Shown here: one piece after another, positions 19,406 to 28,870 of the stretch
Position numbering within the stretch: the stretch's first letter is position 1
How the letters are laid out: each line of letters opens with the position of its first letter
DNA from: Aestuariivita sp.
GTDB taxonomy: Bacteria; Pseudomonadota; Alphaproteobacteria; Rhodobacterales; Rhodobacteraceae
Direction of reading: 5' to 3'
DNA length: 64,000 nucleotides
NCBI GenBank assembly: GCA_026709985.1
Contig: JAPORY010000039.1
Span: forward strand, 1-64,000
Program-made: the position numbers and the translations under genes
Notes under the pieces: model-generated
Told to the model about the DNA's origin: nothing
Seen by the model: only the letters and a program-made list of their open reading frames with translations
The model's database searches: none

Positions 19406-20494
19406 ATGTCTAGCATAGAGGCCGAGGTTCGCTTTGGTACGACGGAACTGCGCGACGATATTCCTTTCTTTGTCGAGACGCTCGGTATGCGTATGGATAC
19501 AATCTATCCAGCTGATGATCCAAGAGTTGCGGTTTTCTCTGGTTATGGCTTGCGGGTAAGAATTGAAAAAGACGCACCAGAAACAACAGGAACCCTGCGA
19601 ATACTCTCCCCGCAGCCCGATACATTCGCGAATGGTTCGCGAACCCTAATCGCCCCCAGCGGCATACGGGTTGAAATTGATCAACTTGACCCACCCCTGA
19701 CGATCCCAGAGACACTTCATTCCTTTGCTGTAAGACGATTGGTGGATCGGTCACCATGGATAATCGGCCGGGCGGGCATGTATTACCGCGACCTCGTTCC
19801 TGATCGGCTTGGCGGTGCGATGATCGCTAGCCATGTCCGCATTCCGGACGGTGGACCGGTTCCCGATCAGGTGCACTTCCACAAAGTGGCATTTCAGCTT
19901 ATTTTTTGTCTCGAGGGGTGGGTCGATGTGGTTTACGAAGACCAAGGTGGCCCACGTCGATTGACGCCGGGCGATTGCTTTATTCAGCCGCCAAGGATTC
20001 GTCACCGCGTGTTGGCGGCGAGTGACGAATGCCAAGTTATTGAGATCGGGGTCCCCGCCGAACATGTGACCGAGATCGACCATGAAATGACGCTGCCGAC
20101 CGCTACGTCCTGCCCAACTCGTGAATGGGATGGACAAAAATTTGTCCATAATCTTGCCGCCGAGGCAGAATGGGTACCGTTCCGATTGCCGGGTTACGAC
20201 TGCCGCGACACCTCAATATTTGAGAACACAGGCGGCACGGCGGGTGTACAGATCGTGCGCCGCGGCGAAGGCGAGCCAAAATGGGCATCTCATGGCGGCG
20301 ATATCTTGTTTTCATTCGTTATTCGTGGACGGTTAACTTTGGAAGGTGACGGCAGTGAGCCGTATCAACTACAAGCCGGTGATGCTTTCGTCGTACCGCC
20401 GAAGATGGGCACACGATTATCGGAGCCGTCGGCCGATCTCGAATTTCTCGAAGTTACTCTGCCCGGAGAGTTTCCGACGGCTATAGAATCATGA
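19406..20494 (+). CDS. VOC-like plus double-cupin domain protein heading the nucleoside-salvage operon
   Basis: 362 residues from ATG 19406, which has AGGAGG seven bases upstream; the frame is open to 19352. The first about 90 residues (DDIPFFVETLGMRMDTIYPA, VFSGYGLRVRIEKDA) look like a VOC/glyoxalase half-domain. Two cupin barrels follow. The first has VHFHKVAFQLIFCLEG and LTPGDCFIQPPRIRHRV. The second has FSFVIRGRLTLEGDG and LQAGDAFVVPPKMG. The first cupin keeps histidines suitable for metal; the second looks degenerate. Its stop overlaps the cdd start (ATGA), so it belongs to the operon. Function is unknown. An isomerase or dioxygenase acting on a nucleoside-derived sugar or base is possible but unproven. 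Confidence 0.8.
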   Translation: MSSIEAEVRFGTTELRDDIPFFVETLGMRMDTIYPADDPRVAVFSGYGLRVRIEKDAPETTGTLRILSPQPDTFANGSRTLIAPSGIRVEIDQLDPPLTIPETLHSFAVRRLVDRSPWIIGRAGMYYRDLVPDRLGGAMIASHVRIPDGGPVPDQVHFHKVAFQLIFCLEGWVDVVYEDQGGPRRLTPGDCFIQPPRIRHRVLAASDECQVIEIGVPAEHVTEIDHEMTLPTATSCPTREWDGQKFVHNLAAEAEWVPFRLPGYDCRDTSIFENTGGTAGVQIVRRGEGEPKWASHGGDILFSFVIRGRLTLEGDGSEPYQLQAGDAFVVPPKMGTRLSEPSADLEFLEVTLPGEFPTAIES

Positions 20495-20895
20495 CGCTTC
20501 GTCAATCGGCGCTAGCCGTGCAGGCTCATGCTTACGCCGTCTACTCGAACTTCAAGGTTGGGGCAGCAGTGCAGAGCAAGTCAGGGACGATCTATGTCGG
20601 CTGCAATGTTGAGAATGCGTCATATCCTCTTGGTACCTGTGCCGAGGCAGGTGCCATCGCTGCCATGGTTGCCGCTGGGGAGAGCGAAATTATGGCCGTC
20701 TATGTAGTCACTGACGATCCTATTCCGGCGACGCCATGTGGCGGCTGTCGACAACGGTTAGCAGAGTTCGGGGCGAGTGATGTCGTGGTGACAATGGGAA
20801 GTTCGGCCAACGAAAACGAAAAATCAATGACGCTTGCCGAACTTTTGCCGAGCGCATTTCTGTTACAGAGTGCTGGTGGTGATGACGAGTGCTGA
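20491..20895 (+). CDS. cdd: Cytidine deaminase
   Basis: 134 residues, the normal size of the small tetrameric enzyme. It deaminates cytidine and deoxycytidine to uridine and deoxyuridine. The zinc and catalytic motifs are TCAEAGAIAAMVAAGE (Cys-x-Glu) and PCGGCRQRLAEF (CxxC). The substrate-binding NVENASYPLG is present (usual N-(V/I)-E-N-A-S-Y). ATG at 20491 overlaps the previous stop by four bases, and the end overlaps the deoA start. Co-translation with the pyrimidine and deoxynucleoside catabolic genes is therefore likely. Confidence 0.95.
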   Translation: MTLRQSALAVQAHAYAVYSNFKVGAAVQSKSGTIYVGCNVENASYPLGTCAEAGAIAAMVAAGESEIMAVYVVTDDPIPATPCGGCRQRLAEFGASDVVVTMGSSANENEKSMTLAELLPSAFLLQSAGGDDEC

Positions 20896-22201
20896 GGAAG
20901 TTATTTCGGATATCCGCTATAATCGAGAACCCGCGGCGGCGGAACTTGAGTGGTTTGCTCAAGGCCTAGCAGCAGGCTACGTCAGTGATTCTCAAGCTGG
21001 GGCTTTTGCGATGGCGGTATGTTTGCGGGGATTGTCGCCTGCGGGCAGGACTGCGCTTAGTCTTGCGATGCGAGACTCAGGCAGAATTTTTCGTTGGGAT
21101 CGATTTGACGCCCCGGTAATTGACAAACACTCAACGGGCGGAGTGGGCGATTGTGTAACCCTTGTCTTGGTACCGGCGATTGCTGCCTGTGGTGGTTTGG
21201 TTCCCAAAATATCGGGACGCGGTTTGGGGCACACGGGCGGAACGCTCGATAAACTTGAGGCCATTTCAGGTTTAGAGACGCAGGTCTCTGAAGATCAATT
21301 GGGTGAGATACTCAATGAGTCGGGTTGTGCGATTGTTGGCACGACGGCAGATATCGCCCCTGCCGACAAGCGTCTATACGCCGTTCGAGATGTGACAGCG
21401 ACCGTCCAAAGTATTGATCTGATCGCAGCGTCGATTCTGTCAAAGAAACTGGCTGTAAGCCCGCAGGCACTGGTTTTTGATGTCAAGGTCGGTAGTGGCG
21501 CGTTCATGAAGACGTTTCAGGAGGCACAAGCGTTAGCGCAAGCCATGACCGATATCGCGAATAGCGACGGGTTAGGGTGCGCAGCGTCCGCCTTGATTAC
21601 AGAGATGAATCAACCGTTAACCCCTGCGGTTGGTAACGCCGTGGAGGTGAAAGAAGTCATTGAAGTCTTGACCGGCACACACCAGAACCAAGATTTGATC
21701 AAAGTCGTCACGGCATTGGGCGGTGAAGTCATGGCAAACTCTGGGTTATCGTCTGGGACACAAGATGGTGAAGCGCGTATCTTGGCAGCAATCCAAGACG
21801 GGAGAGCGGCCGAGAAATTTGAACGGATGGTGAGTGCGATGGGTGGCCCACCCAACTTCCTGGAAGATGGCATTCGGACGCTACCAGCAGCAAAAATAAC
21901 TCAAGAAGTTCGAGCACCCAGTTCTGGTTATATTAGCCATGTGAATGGTGAGTTGCTCGGTAAAGCCGTTGTTGATCTTGGCGGCGGGCGACGGGTTGAA
22001 GGTGACACGATTGACCCTTCGGTCGGATTATCGAAAATTATTCGCCGCGGCGAGAAAGTTGACCGTGGTTGGCCAATTGCACTTATTCATGCTGGCGGCG
22101 AAGAAAAAGCCGCAGAAGCCGAACGGACAGTTCAGGCAGCTTTCGAGATCTTGCAAGAACCGCCGTCCGCTCCCCGCCTTATTTGCGATAGAGTTGGTTG
22201 A
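20882..22201 (+). CDS. deoA: Thymidine phosphorylase
   Basis: 439 residues from ATG 20882, inside the end of cdd. An open extension to 20834 would overlap cdd more and is not family-like. The signature region reads DKHSTGGVGDCVTLVLVPAI, then SGRGLGHTGGTLDKLEAI. KLAVSPQALVFDVKVGSGAF gives the thymidine/phosphate-binding Lys-Ser-Gly region. It splits thymidine or deoxyuridine into base and 2-deoxyribose-1-phosphate. The product feeds DeoB directly downstream (one-base overlap, TGATG). Confidence 0.95.
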   Translation: MTSAEEVISDIRYNREPAAAELEWFAQGLAAGYVSDSQAGAFAMAVCLRGLSPAGRTALSLAMRDSGRIFRWDRFDAPVIDKHSTGGVGDCVTLVLVPAIAACGGLVPKISGRGLGHTGGTLDKLEAISGLETQVSEDQLGEILNESGCAIVGTTADIAPADKRLYAVRDVTATVQSIDLIAASILSKKLAVSPQALVFDVKVGSGAFMKTFQEAQALAQAMTDIANSDGLGCAASALITEMNQPLTPAVGNAVEVKEVIEVLTGTHQNQDLIKVVTALGGEVMANSGLSSGTQDGEARILAAIQDGRAAEKFERMVSAMGGPPNFLEDGIRTLPAAKITQEVRAPSSGYISHVNGELLGKAVVDLGGGRRVEGDTIDPSVGLSKIIRRGEKVDRGWPIALIHAGGEEKAAEAERTVQAAFEILQEPPSAPRLICDRVG

Positions 22202-23427
22202 TGCCTCGGGCTTTCTTGGTCGTTATGGATGGGGTTGGTATTGGTGGCGCACCTGACGCTGGTCAGTTCTTCAATGGCATTATTCCTGATACGGGCGCCA
22301 ATACCCTTGGTCATATCGTCGAAGCTCGTTTTCGTTTGTCTCGACCGTTGAAAATACCCAACATGTTAGCACTTGGTCTCGGGGCTGCGCTCAAAACGGC
22401 GTCAGGCAGTGAAGCTCTTGAAACGACGGAACCGATTTCGGGTTTATGGGGAGTTGGGCGAGAGACCTCGTGTGGCAAGGATACACAATCAGGTCACTGG
22501 GAACTTGCGGGCCTGCCGGTCGCATGGAACTGGCACTATTTTCCAAATACAAATCCAGCATTTCCAGACTGGCTATCGCAGGCAATTGCAGGTGAGATTG
22601 GGACTGCGGGTATATTGGGGAATTGTCATGCTTCGGGTACCGAGATCATCGAACAACTTGGTGCCGAACATGTTCGTACCGGTCAACCGATCTGTTACAC
22701 CTCAGCCGATAGCGTGGTACAAATAGCGGCACATGAGCAGACCTTTGGGTTGCATCGTCTTCTTGACGTTTGCAAAGGCATCGCCCCGGTTTGTCATCAC
22801 CATAAGGTTGGTCGCGTGATTGCCCGACCGTTTGTCGGGGATGAAACGTCAGGTTTCGTCCGCACACCGAACCGCAAAGACTTTGCCATGCCCTTACCAA
22901 AGCCCGTCTTGACCGACTGGGTACAGGCAGCCCATAAGCGCGTCTACGCAGTTGGCAAAATAGGAGATATTTTCTCAATGTCGGGAATTGATCAGGTTTG
23001 CAAAGGGAGTGATGTCGAGTTGATGTCACATTTAGAGCAGCTGGTCGATGAGGCCGAGGATGGGGCTTTAGTCTTCGCTAATTTTATTGAATTCGATAGT
23101 TTGTTTGGTCATCGTAGAGATGTCGAGGGTTTTGCCAATGCGTTGGAGTGGTTTGATCGGTGTATCGGTCATGTAGTAACAAGACTCCGGTCAGAGGATA
23201 TACTGATCTTGACGGCGGATCACGGTAATGATCCAACTTGGGCGGGCACAGATCATACGCGCGAACAGGTTCCAATCTTGGTTGCAGGTCGCGGCCGCGG
23301 CAGCATCGGCGTGAGACGCTTTTCCGACGTCGCAGCGAGCGTTGTCCATCACTTAGGAGTTAATGCTGAAATTGAAGGTGAGAGTTTTCTCACCTCTAAG
23401 GTAAAACTGCAGGAGTTACAGAATTGA
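22201..23427 (+). CDS. deoB: Phosphopentomutase
   Basis: 408 residues from ATG 22201, whose A is the last base of the deoA stop. It is an alkaline-phosphatase superfamily member that converts (deoxy)ribose-1-phosphate to the 5-phosphate. [15 protein letters not shown] carries the first metal Asp, [15 protein letters not shown] the phosphate-acceptor Thr region, and [20 protein letters not shown] the second metal Asp/His cluster. Length is typical. No deoC aldolase is present in the window. Confidence 0.95.
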   Translation: MPRAFLVVMDGVGIGGAPDAGQFFNGIIPDTGANTLGHIVEARFRLSRPLKIPNMLALGLGAALKTASGSEALETTEPISGLWGVGRETSCGKDTQSGHWELAGLPVAWNWHYFPNTNPAFPDWLSQAIAGEIGTAGILGNCHASGTEIIEQLGAEHVRTGQPICYTSADSVVQIAAHEQTFGLHRLLDVCKGIAPVCHHHKVGRVIARPFVGDETSGFVRTPNRKDFAMPLPKPVLTDWVQAAHKRVYAVGKIGDIFSMSGIDQVCKGSDVELMSHLEQLVDEAEDGALVFANFIEFDSLFGHRRDVEGFANALEWFDRCIGHVVTRLRSEDILILTADHGNDPTWAGTDHTREQVPILVAGRGRGSIGVRRFSDVAASVVHHLGVNAEIEGESFLTSKVKLQELQN

Positions 23428-24077
23428 ACCAGACCCAACAGCACCCGAGCGAGCACCTAACGATTGTCAACCATCCACTCGTTCAGCATAAATTGACATT
23501 AATGCGCAACAAGGCGACGCCTACAGCGGTATTTCGAAAAATTTTATGCGAAATTAGTGAACTGTTGGCCTATGAGATTACCCGTGAATTACCGATTACA
23601 GAAAAGCAGATTGAGACTCCACTCGAGCCAATGTCGGCACCAACGCTGGCTGGAAAAAAGTTAGCGTTGGTATCAATTTTGCGCGCGGGCAATGGGCTTC
23701 TTGACGGCGTTTTGAATTTGATCCCTTCGGCCCGAGTTGGGTTCATCGGCCTGTATCGAAACGAGGAGACACTACAGCCGGTACAATATTATTTTAAGGT
23801 TCCTGATCAACTCGATAATCGATTAGTGATTGCTGTCGATCCAATGTTGGCGACTGGGAATTCTGCGGTTGCTGCTGTCGACCTGTTGAAGAAGGCGGGC
23901 GCGACTAATATTCGTTTCATGTGTTTAATTGCCGCCCCTGAGGGGGTTGAGCGGATGCAGAGTGCGCATCCAGATGTTCCGATTGTTACCGCGTCACTTG
24001 ACCGCGAACTCAATGAGGTTGGCCATATCGCCCCCGGTCTAGGTGACGCTGGAGATCGCATGTTTGGGACGAAATAA
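23424..24077 (+). CDS. upp: Uracil phosphoribosyltransferase
   Basis: 217 residues. The start is TTG 23424, overlapping the deoB stop by four bases (TTGA). The next in-frame ATG is inside the conserved region (H-P-L-V-Q-H-K precedes it), so the TTG start is needed. The PRPP loop is [32 protein letters not shown] and the C-terminal [20 protein letters not shown], which binds uracil, are both present. It makes UMP from uracil, completing a salvage route from cytidine and thymidine in this operon. Confidence 0.95.
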   Translation: MNQTQQHPSEHLTIVNHPLVQHKLTLMRNKATPTAVFRKILCEISELLAYEITRELPITEKQIETPLEPMSAPTLAGKKLALVSILRAGNGLLDGVLNLIPSARVGFIGLYRNEETLQPVQYYFKVPDQLDNRLVIAVDPMLATGNSAVAAVDLLKKAGATNIRFMCLIAAPEGVERMQSAHPDVPIVTASLDRELNEVGHIAPGLGDAGDRMFGTK

Positions 24078-24339
24078 GTTTTTGGGCACCCCTAATTCAG
24101 GCCTAGCGTGATGACAAAGCTTCGCTGCATTCTGGCAAGCTCTGTAGCTAAGATTTAGGTACGCGTATTGTTGGCTGTTGCGTTATTGTCAGAAGCGGCT
24201 GGCTTGCGGCGGTAGATTGTCTCAAGGTGCAATTACAATCTCAATGTCCAAGATTGATTACATAAACACGGTCATTACGGCATAAGATGCTTGAGAAAAT
24301 TTGTTCAGTTCGAGGGGAGAGTCTTCGTGAATGCAAGGT

Positions 24340-25365
24340 TTATCGCAACTCTTGATGCTCACAGATCGTCTGCAACAAAAGCCATTCACGATCCGACAGG
24401 ATCGGTCGTGCTGTTCGCCCGATCATAGGATCGGCTTCAATGAGGTCGATGACGGTCTCGCCGGTGACATCATTTGCAAAGGCATAGGGCGTAGACCGCA
24501 CCAACGCGTTAGCGAAGGCGCTCAAGAGTTTCTCATGATCTAGCGAAGGTCTTTCCCTTGGCAAGGTCTGCTCAACATATAAGTCCAGAGATTTTGCCGG
24601 AATTTCACCGGTCGTTATCAACCGAAATGACGCAGTGACACCGCCAGCGTCTAGTACATCCGCTAAAGGGTCGCGCTGACGGGCACGGACTTGCTCTGCA
24701 ATCACGAAACCAGCTGCAACGTCAGGATCTTGGTGGTCTTCAATAATACTGCGATTGAGGACAATGAGGTCGCCCGGAAGCGCGAGGCTATCTCGAGGGC
24801 CGCCGGGTACGACAATTATTTCAGAAACTCCGGTGTAGCGAGCAAGTTCAGAAAGCGCTGATGAACCTGCTGGATTAGAGCAGCTTGGACCAGAGAGACG
24901 AGTAATTCGATCCAAAAGATCGCGGCCAATTTTTTCGCGTGTCACTTCTGGTGCAACAGATAGGGCGTGCGTTTGTAAACCGCTCGGTGCCCATATTATA
25001 AGTGAGATCGTAACGACTAAGATTGTGCCCAAGAAAGAAACTAATCTCAGACGACCTGGGTGCGGACGGGCGCGGGCGATGTTTTTTTCAAGTCGCTCCA
25101 GAACGTTAATCATCTGATCCTCGTCCCGCGCAAGTTCTAGGGTTTCATCGGGGCTACCTTCGGGTGCATAAATCGCGGGAAATTCATCGGGATTTCTGCG
25201 GCGTATTGCTGCGAGCGACCAGTGCGTGAGGGTGCGGTCCTTCAGGTCGCAGATTATCAGTGTTGTCTTTCCCAGCGAGGTAACAACTTCTTTCCGCTGC
25301 TCTTCGGGAGCCGGCCGCCAAAGCCCGGCCGCTTCTAGCCGTTCATATCTCCTAGAAATTGTCAC
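24340..25365 (-). CDS. Single-pass membrane protein with a degenerate M48-like peptidase domain
   Basis: 341 residues. The first about 105 residues are cytoplasmic and charged. A transmembrane helix follows (VSFLGTILVVTISLIIWAPS), then about 210 extracytoplasmic residues. The part VVPGGPRDSLALPGDLIVLN followed by RSIIEDHQDPDVAAGFVIAE corresponds to the N-A-x-A-L-P-G-G-x-I-x-V-x-(R)-G-L-L-E region of M48 peptidases. Where M48 enzymes have AHExxH, this has AEQVRAR, so the zinc motif is lost. I infer a non-catalytic M48 relative. It lies 18 bases downstream of the acyl-CoA ligase on the same strand and may share its transcript. Related hypothetical proteins are, from memory, common in Rhodobacterales-type genomes. 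Confidence 0.7.
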   Translation of the reverse strand: MTISRRYERLEAAGLWRPAPEEQRKEVVTSLGKTTLIICDLKDRTLTHWSLAAIRRRNPDEFPAIYAPEGSPDETLELARDEDQMINVLERLEKNIARARPHPGRLRLVSFLGTILVVTISLIIWAPSGLQTHALSVAPEVTREKIGRDLLDRITRLSGPSCSNPAGSSALSELARYTGVSEIIVVPGGPRDSLALPGDLIVLNRSIIEDHQDPDVAAGFVIAEQVRARQRDPLADVLDAGGVTASFRLITTGEIPAKSLDLYVEQTLPRERPSLDHEKLLSAFANALVRSTPYAFANDVTGETVIDLIEADPMIGRTARPILSDREWLLLQTICEHQELR

Positions 25366-25383
25366 GGTTAAGGAACTGCCTTG

Positions 25384-27015
25384 TCATGCGCTTGATGCTG
25401 AAACAATTTCGCGCAATTCAAACTTTTGAATTTTTCCGGTCGAAGTCTTGGGCAATTCACGAAACAATACTTTTTTTGGGATTTTGAACCCAGCCAGAGT
25501 TTTTCGAGCAAAATCTATTAAGGTGTGTTCGTCCAATTGAGTATTTTCTTTCAATTCAACGACGGCACAGGGGACCTCTCCCCATTTTGGGTCTGGCATA
25601 GCGACAACGGCAACATGTAATATTGCTGGATGCGCCATCAAGGCGTTCTCAACCTCAACCGAGGAGATATTCTCGCCGCCCGAAATGATAATGTCTTTCG
25701 CACGATCCATGATTTGAATGTAAGTATCGGGGCATTGCACGGCGATATCTTCGGAATGAAAGTAATCGCCTTTGAAACTCTCAAGAGTGGCTTTGGGATT
25801 CTTGTAGTAGCCTTTCATAACTGCGTTCCCGCGTACGACGATTTCGCCTTGCGCCGTTTGATCCATTGGAACCTGTTGCATAGAAGCATCCATAACGGTG
25901 ATGTCTTCCATCATGGGGAATGCGACTCCCTGCCGTGCTTTGAGCGCTGCTCGCTCTTCATTGGAACAATCGCCCCATCGGTTTTGGTCCCATAGACACT
26001 CGGTGATATGCCCGTAGGTCTCCGTCAATCCGTAGACATGCGTTACATTGAATCCGAGTGACTCAATTTGTGCTAGGGTTGACGGGGCGGGAGGTGCGCC
26101 TGCTGTGAACACTTCAACCGTATGGGCAAATTCCTTTCGCTCGTGCGGTGATGAGTTGACGAGCGTATTGAGAACGATTGGTGCAGCACCTAAGTGGGTC
26201 ACGCCCTCACCGGAAATAGCGTCAAAGATAGCGCTAGCAGTAATATCGCGACAGCATACCAAAGTTCCACCAAGTAACGGAATCATCCAAGTGTGGTTCC
26301 ATCCGTTGCAGTGAAAGAGGGGAACGATTGTCAGATAAACGGGACGCATCACCAGACGCCAGGAGATAACGGTTCCCATTGTCATTAGGTAAGCACCTCG
26401 GTGATGGTAGACAACGCCCTTTGGTCGACCTGTCGTTCCCGAAGTATAATTTAGCGCGAGACTTTCCCATTCATCTGTCGGCATTACCCACTCAAAATTC
26501 GGATCTCCAGTCTGTAAGAAGTCTTCATATGTGAGATACTGTCCAGTCGGTTCAAGTCCACTATTTGGATCAGAAACTTCAATAATTTGAGGGGGGTGCT
26601 CAAGCACTCTAATGGCGTTTTCGGCGAGTTCGATAAACGCTGTATCAACCAGCAAAACCTTGGCTTCGCCGTGTTGCAGGATATAGCTGACAGTGTTTGG
26701 GTCAAGCCGGGTATTGATCGTGTTTATAATGGCCCCGCAGGCCGGTATGCCGAAATGTGCTTCGGCTTGAGCGGGTATATTTGGTAAGATCGTTGCAACA
26801 ACGTCGCCTTTCCTAACATTGATTGCGACGAGCGCTGCGGCAAGTTGAGAGCATCGAGCGTAGTATTCACTATAGGTAAGTCGACGATCTTGATAAACGA
26901 TTGCAGTGTGATGAGAAAACACCGATGCCGCACGGCGTAGGTGGGAAAGCGGTGTGAGCGGCACGTAATTGGCCGCGCACTTATCAAGTCCTGTTTCGTC
27001 TGCTAACCATCCCAT
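25384..27015 (-). CDS. Acyl-CoA synthetase, DmdB-like (AMP-dependent ligase)
   Basis: 543 residues from ATG 27015 with GGAG eight bases upstream. Motifs: LNYTSGTTGRPKGVVYHHRG (P-loop), VYGLTETYGHITE (A5), YFHSEDIAVQ (A7) and PKTSTGKIQKFELRE with the C-terminal catalytic Lys. The sequence resembles the alphaproteobacterial ligase group that includes 3-methylmercaptopropionyl-CoA ligase DmdB and medium-chain acyl-CoA ligases. The exact acid cannot be read from sequence. It activates a carboxylic acid to its CoA thioester and could supply the beta-oxidation genes at 34-43 kb. The divergent gene is an EamA transporter, 79 bases away. Confidence 0.9.
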   Translation of the reverse strand: MGWLADETGLDKCAANYVPLTPLSHLRRAASVFSHHTAIVYQDRRLTYSEYYARCSQLAAALVAINVRKGDVVATILPNIPAQAEAHFGIPACGAIINTINTRLDPNTVSYILQHGEAKVLLVDTAFIELAENAIRVLEHPPQIIEVSDPNSGLEPTGQYLTYEDFLQTGDPNFEWVMPTDEWESLALNYTSGTTGRPKGVVYHHRGAYLMTMGTVISWRLVMRPVYLTIVPLFHCNGWNHTWMIPLLGGTLVCCRDITASAIFDAISGEGVTHLGAAPIVLNTLVNSSPHERKEFAHTVEVFTAGAPPAPSTLAQIESLGFNVTHVYGLTETYGHITECLWDQNRWGDCSNEERAALKARQGVAFPMMEDITVMDASMQQVPMDQTAQGEIVVRGNAVMKGYYKNPKATLESFKGDYFHSEDIAVQCPDTYIQIMDRAKDIIISGGENISSVEVENALMAHPAILHVAVVAMPDPKWGEVPCAVVELKENTQLDEHTLIDFARKTLAGFKIPKKVLFRELPKTSTGKIQKFELREIVSASSA

Positions 27016-27094
27016 TTAGGAATCTCCATATCGCAGATTTACCTTACTTTGCTCGTCTTAGTGTACCTGTCGTGTGGAAAAAGAGAAAGAGTTG

Positions 27095-28009
27095 ATGTCG
27101 CAAGATACTGAAACCAGACCGACGGCTGCTGCGCTTTGCATGACCATGGCGACACTACTCATTGGCGGTGTCGACACTTTGATTATCATCTTATCGGAAC
27201 AAATTGGTCTTTGGCAGTTTCACTTTGTTCGCGCGTTGTTTGCCGCCCCTTTGGTGATGATTCTCCCTTTGCTTGGCCTTGGCACGCTCAGGCCGCGTCG
27301 TATTTGGGCGATTGCTGTGCGGAGTGGTCTAGTAGGACTTTCGATGCTTTTGTATTTTAGCGCTCTGGCTCTTATGCCCATTGCCCAAGCGCTTGCAGGA
27401 CTATTTACATCGCCAATATTCATTTTGTTAATATCATGGATTTTTTTTCGGCAACGCGTGGGCTTTGTTCGAATTTCATCGGTGATCATTGGGTTCATTG
27501 GCATTCTGATGGTGCTTCAACTTAAAACTGATAATTTGACCGGTCTAACCTTTCTGCCAATCGCGGCGGGTTTTTTTTATGCCTTAGGAGCGTTGGCGAC
27601 ACGCACAATTTGTGCGGGAGAAAGCACGGTGGCGTTGCTTGCGGGTATGTGGGTGATGTTGTGGATTATGGGGGCTGTCGGTCTAGTTGTATTGGCGGTG
27701 TTTCCGATTGAAGCTGCCGAAGGGTCAGCAGGCTTTGCGACGCGCGGGTGGATTTGGCCGATTTGGTCATCGCTGAAATGGTTAATTATGCAGGCATGGC
27801 TGTCGGTCATTGCGGTGTTTTTGATTATTAAGGCGTATCAGCTGGGGGAGGCTTCGCACGTTTCGATTTTTGAATATTCGGTGATGGTTTTTGGGCCCTT
27901 GTACGCTTTGTTTTTGTTTGATCAGACTTTGGTATTTCCGCAGGTCGCCGGAATTGGTCTTGTGATAACGGCTGGGGTAGTAGTTGCGTTGCGGTCGCGT
28001 CCAACTTGA
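27095..28009 (+). CDS. DMT superfamily (EamA) transporter
   Basis: 304 residues from ATG 27095 (GAGAAAGAG upstream); an open extension to 27074 is possible. About ten hydrophobic helices are visible, in two EamA repeats. Examples are MTMATLLIGGVDTLIIILS and GLSMLLYFSALALMPIAQAL in the first half, and WLSVIAVFLIIKAYQLGEAS with SIFEYSVMVFGPLYALFLFD in the second. The family exports or imports small metabolites such as amino acids or nucleobases; the substrate is unknown. Hydrophobic residues give it a G/T-rich composition in its second half. Confidence 0.88.
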   Translation: MSQDTETRPTAAALCMTMATLLIGGVDTLIIILSEQIGLWQFHFVRALFAAPLVMILPLLGLGTLRPRRIWAIAVRSGLVGLSMLLYFSALALMPIAQALAGLFTSPIFILLISWIFFRQRVGFVRISSVIIGFIGILMVLQLKTDNLTGLTFLPIAAGFFYALGALATRTICAGESTVALLAGMWVMLWIMGAVGLVVLAVFPIEAAEGSAGFATRGWIWPIWSSLKWLIMQAWLSVIAVFLIIKAYQLGEASHVSIFEYSVMVFGPLYALFLFDQTLVFPQVAGIGLVITAGVVVALRSRPT

Positions 28010-28442
28010 GGCGTCGGTCTTGCTCTGAGTTATGCTTTTGAAGTTGTGCCGTCACCAGTACGCTGTCAACTCTTGCGATTGACTAGATGGCCGCCCGCCT
28101 TGAGGAGAACCCGTCGCGTGGTGAGATTGAACTGCCCGCGCATCAAGAAAAGGGTATACTGCAATTGAAATGTTTGAGAGGCGCGGAAGAAGAGCTGTCC
28201 CCGTTGTACAAGTGAGGCTCCAGTTATACCCTTTGCCAAGCCGTCCTGAGAATGGTGTCAAAGTTCGAGGTTCTTTCAGCCCAGAAGAATCAAAACTAGA
28301 CCAAATCAAAACGAGCAAGTTCAATTGTAGAAAAACTGGAAGCAGGGCCGTCATTTTTCTCGCCTCATTTTATTCAAAAGTCTTGACCACCAAATTACCG
28401 ATGGTATGATTCGCATCAATCTCATGATGGGAAGACGATACC
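28010..28442. other. Left edge of an accessory segment, no clear gene
   Basis: About 430 bases. A plus-strand frame (28170-28409) and an overlapping minus-strand frame are open, but neither has a recognisable domain or a ribosome site. The segment marks the change from core genes to accessory DNA. Confidence 0.35.
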
Positions 28443-28709
28443 ATGCGTTTCGATACCACGGCGTTCAAATCGCTCACCTTCTTTGGCAAACGCTCTAACG
28501 CCAAACGGGTGGCGAATATCCAACAACGGATTGACGAAGAGGGTGCTGGCCTAACCCGAACCGGCTTGGCCAAAAAAATCGCCATCGCCTTAAAATGGAA
28601 AAATCCCAACGGCTCGCCCAAGTGCGCCGCCGGGGTGTTGGAAAAGCTGGAAGAACTCGGCGTTCTAAAGTTACCCCGCAAGCGCGAGAGGGAAAGGCGA
28701 TGCACCTGA
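28443..28709 (+). pseudogene. N-terminal stub resembling DUF4338 (Druantia DruA-like)
   Basis: 88 residues from ATG 28443. The run GLTRTGLAKKIAIALKWKNP, then NGSPKCAAGVLEKLEELGVL and KLP, follows the pattern L-(S)-R-x-x-L-A-(R/K)-x-(L/I)-x-x-x-L-x-W-x-x-P-N-G-x-x-K-x-x-(A)-x-x-x-L-x-x-L-x-x-x-G-(L/V)-(I/L)-x-L-P. That pattern opens DUF4338 proteins, which include Druantia DruA and transposase-linked relatives. The rest of that family (about 200 residues) is missing: the frame stops at 28709 after a basic tail. It is a stub or a free-standing small protein. The match is by eye and moderate. Confidence 0.4.
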
Positions 28710-28852
28710 TCCTCCTTCCTATAGCCGCTCTGGTGATTTTAGCCGTTGTCGCACTTGTCGTGGGGACCATGTGCTGGATCGGCGTTCTGGGCAGCGGCCT
28801 CTGCTTTACCTCGGGAGCCGCGTTCGGCTGGATTTTCGGACTGATTTTCTGA
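28700..28852 (+). CDS. 50-residue hydrophobic protein
   Basis: ATG 28700 follows GGAAAGGCG. The product is almost entirely membrane helix: LILLPIAALVILAVVALVVG, then WIGVLGSGLCFTSGAAFGWI. It overlaps the end of the previous frame by ten bases, an arrangement compatible with coupling. No family is recognised. It could be a holin-like or toxin-like small membrane protein, or the chance reading of decayed DNA. Confidence 0.35.
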   Translation: MHLILLPIAALVILAVVALVVGTMCWIGVLGSGLCFTSGAAFGWIFGLIF

Positions 28853-28870
28853 AGGTCCCGGCACCGGCTT

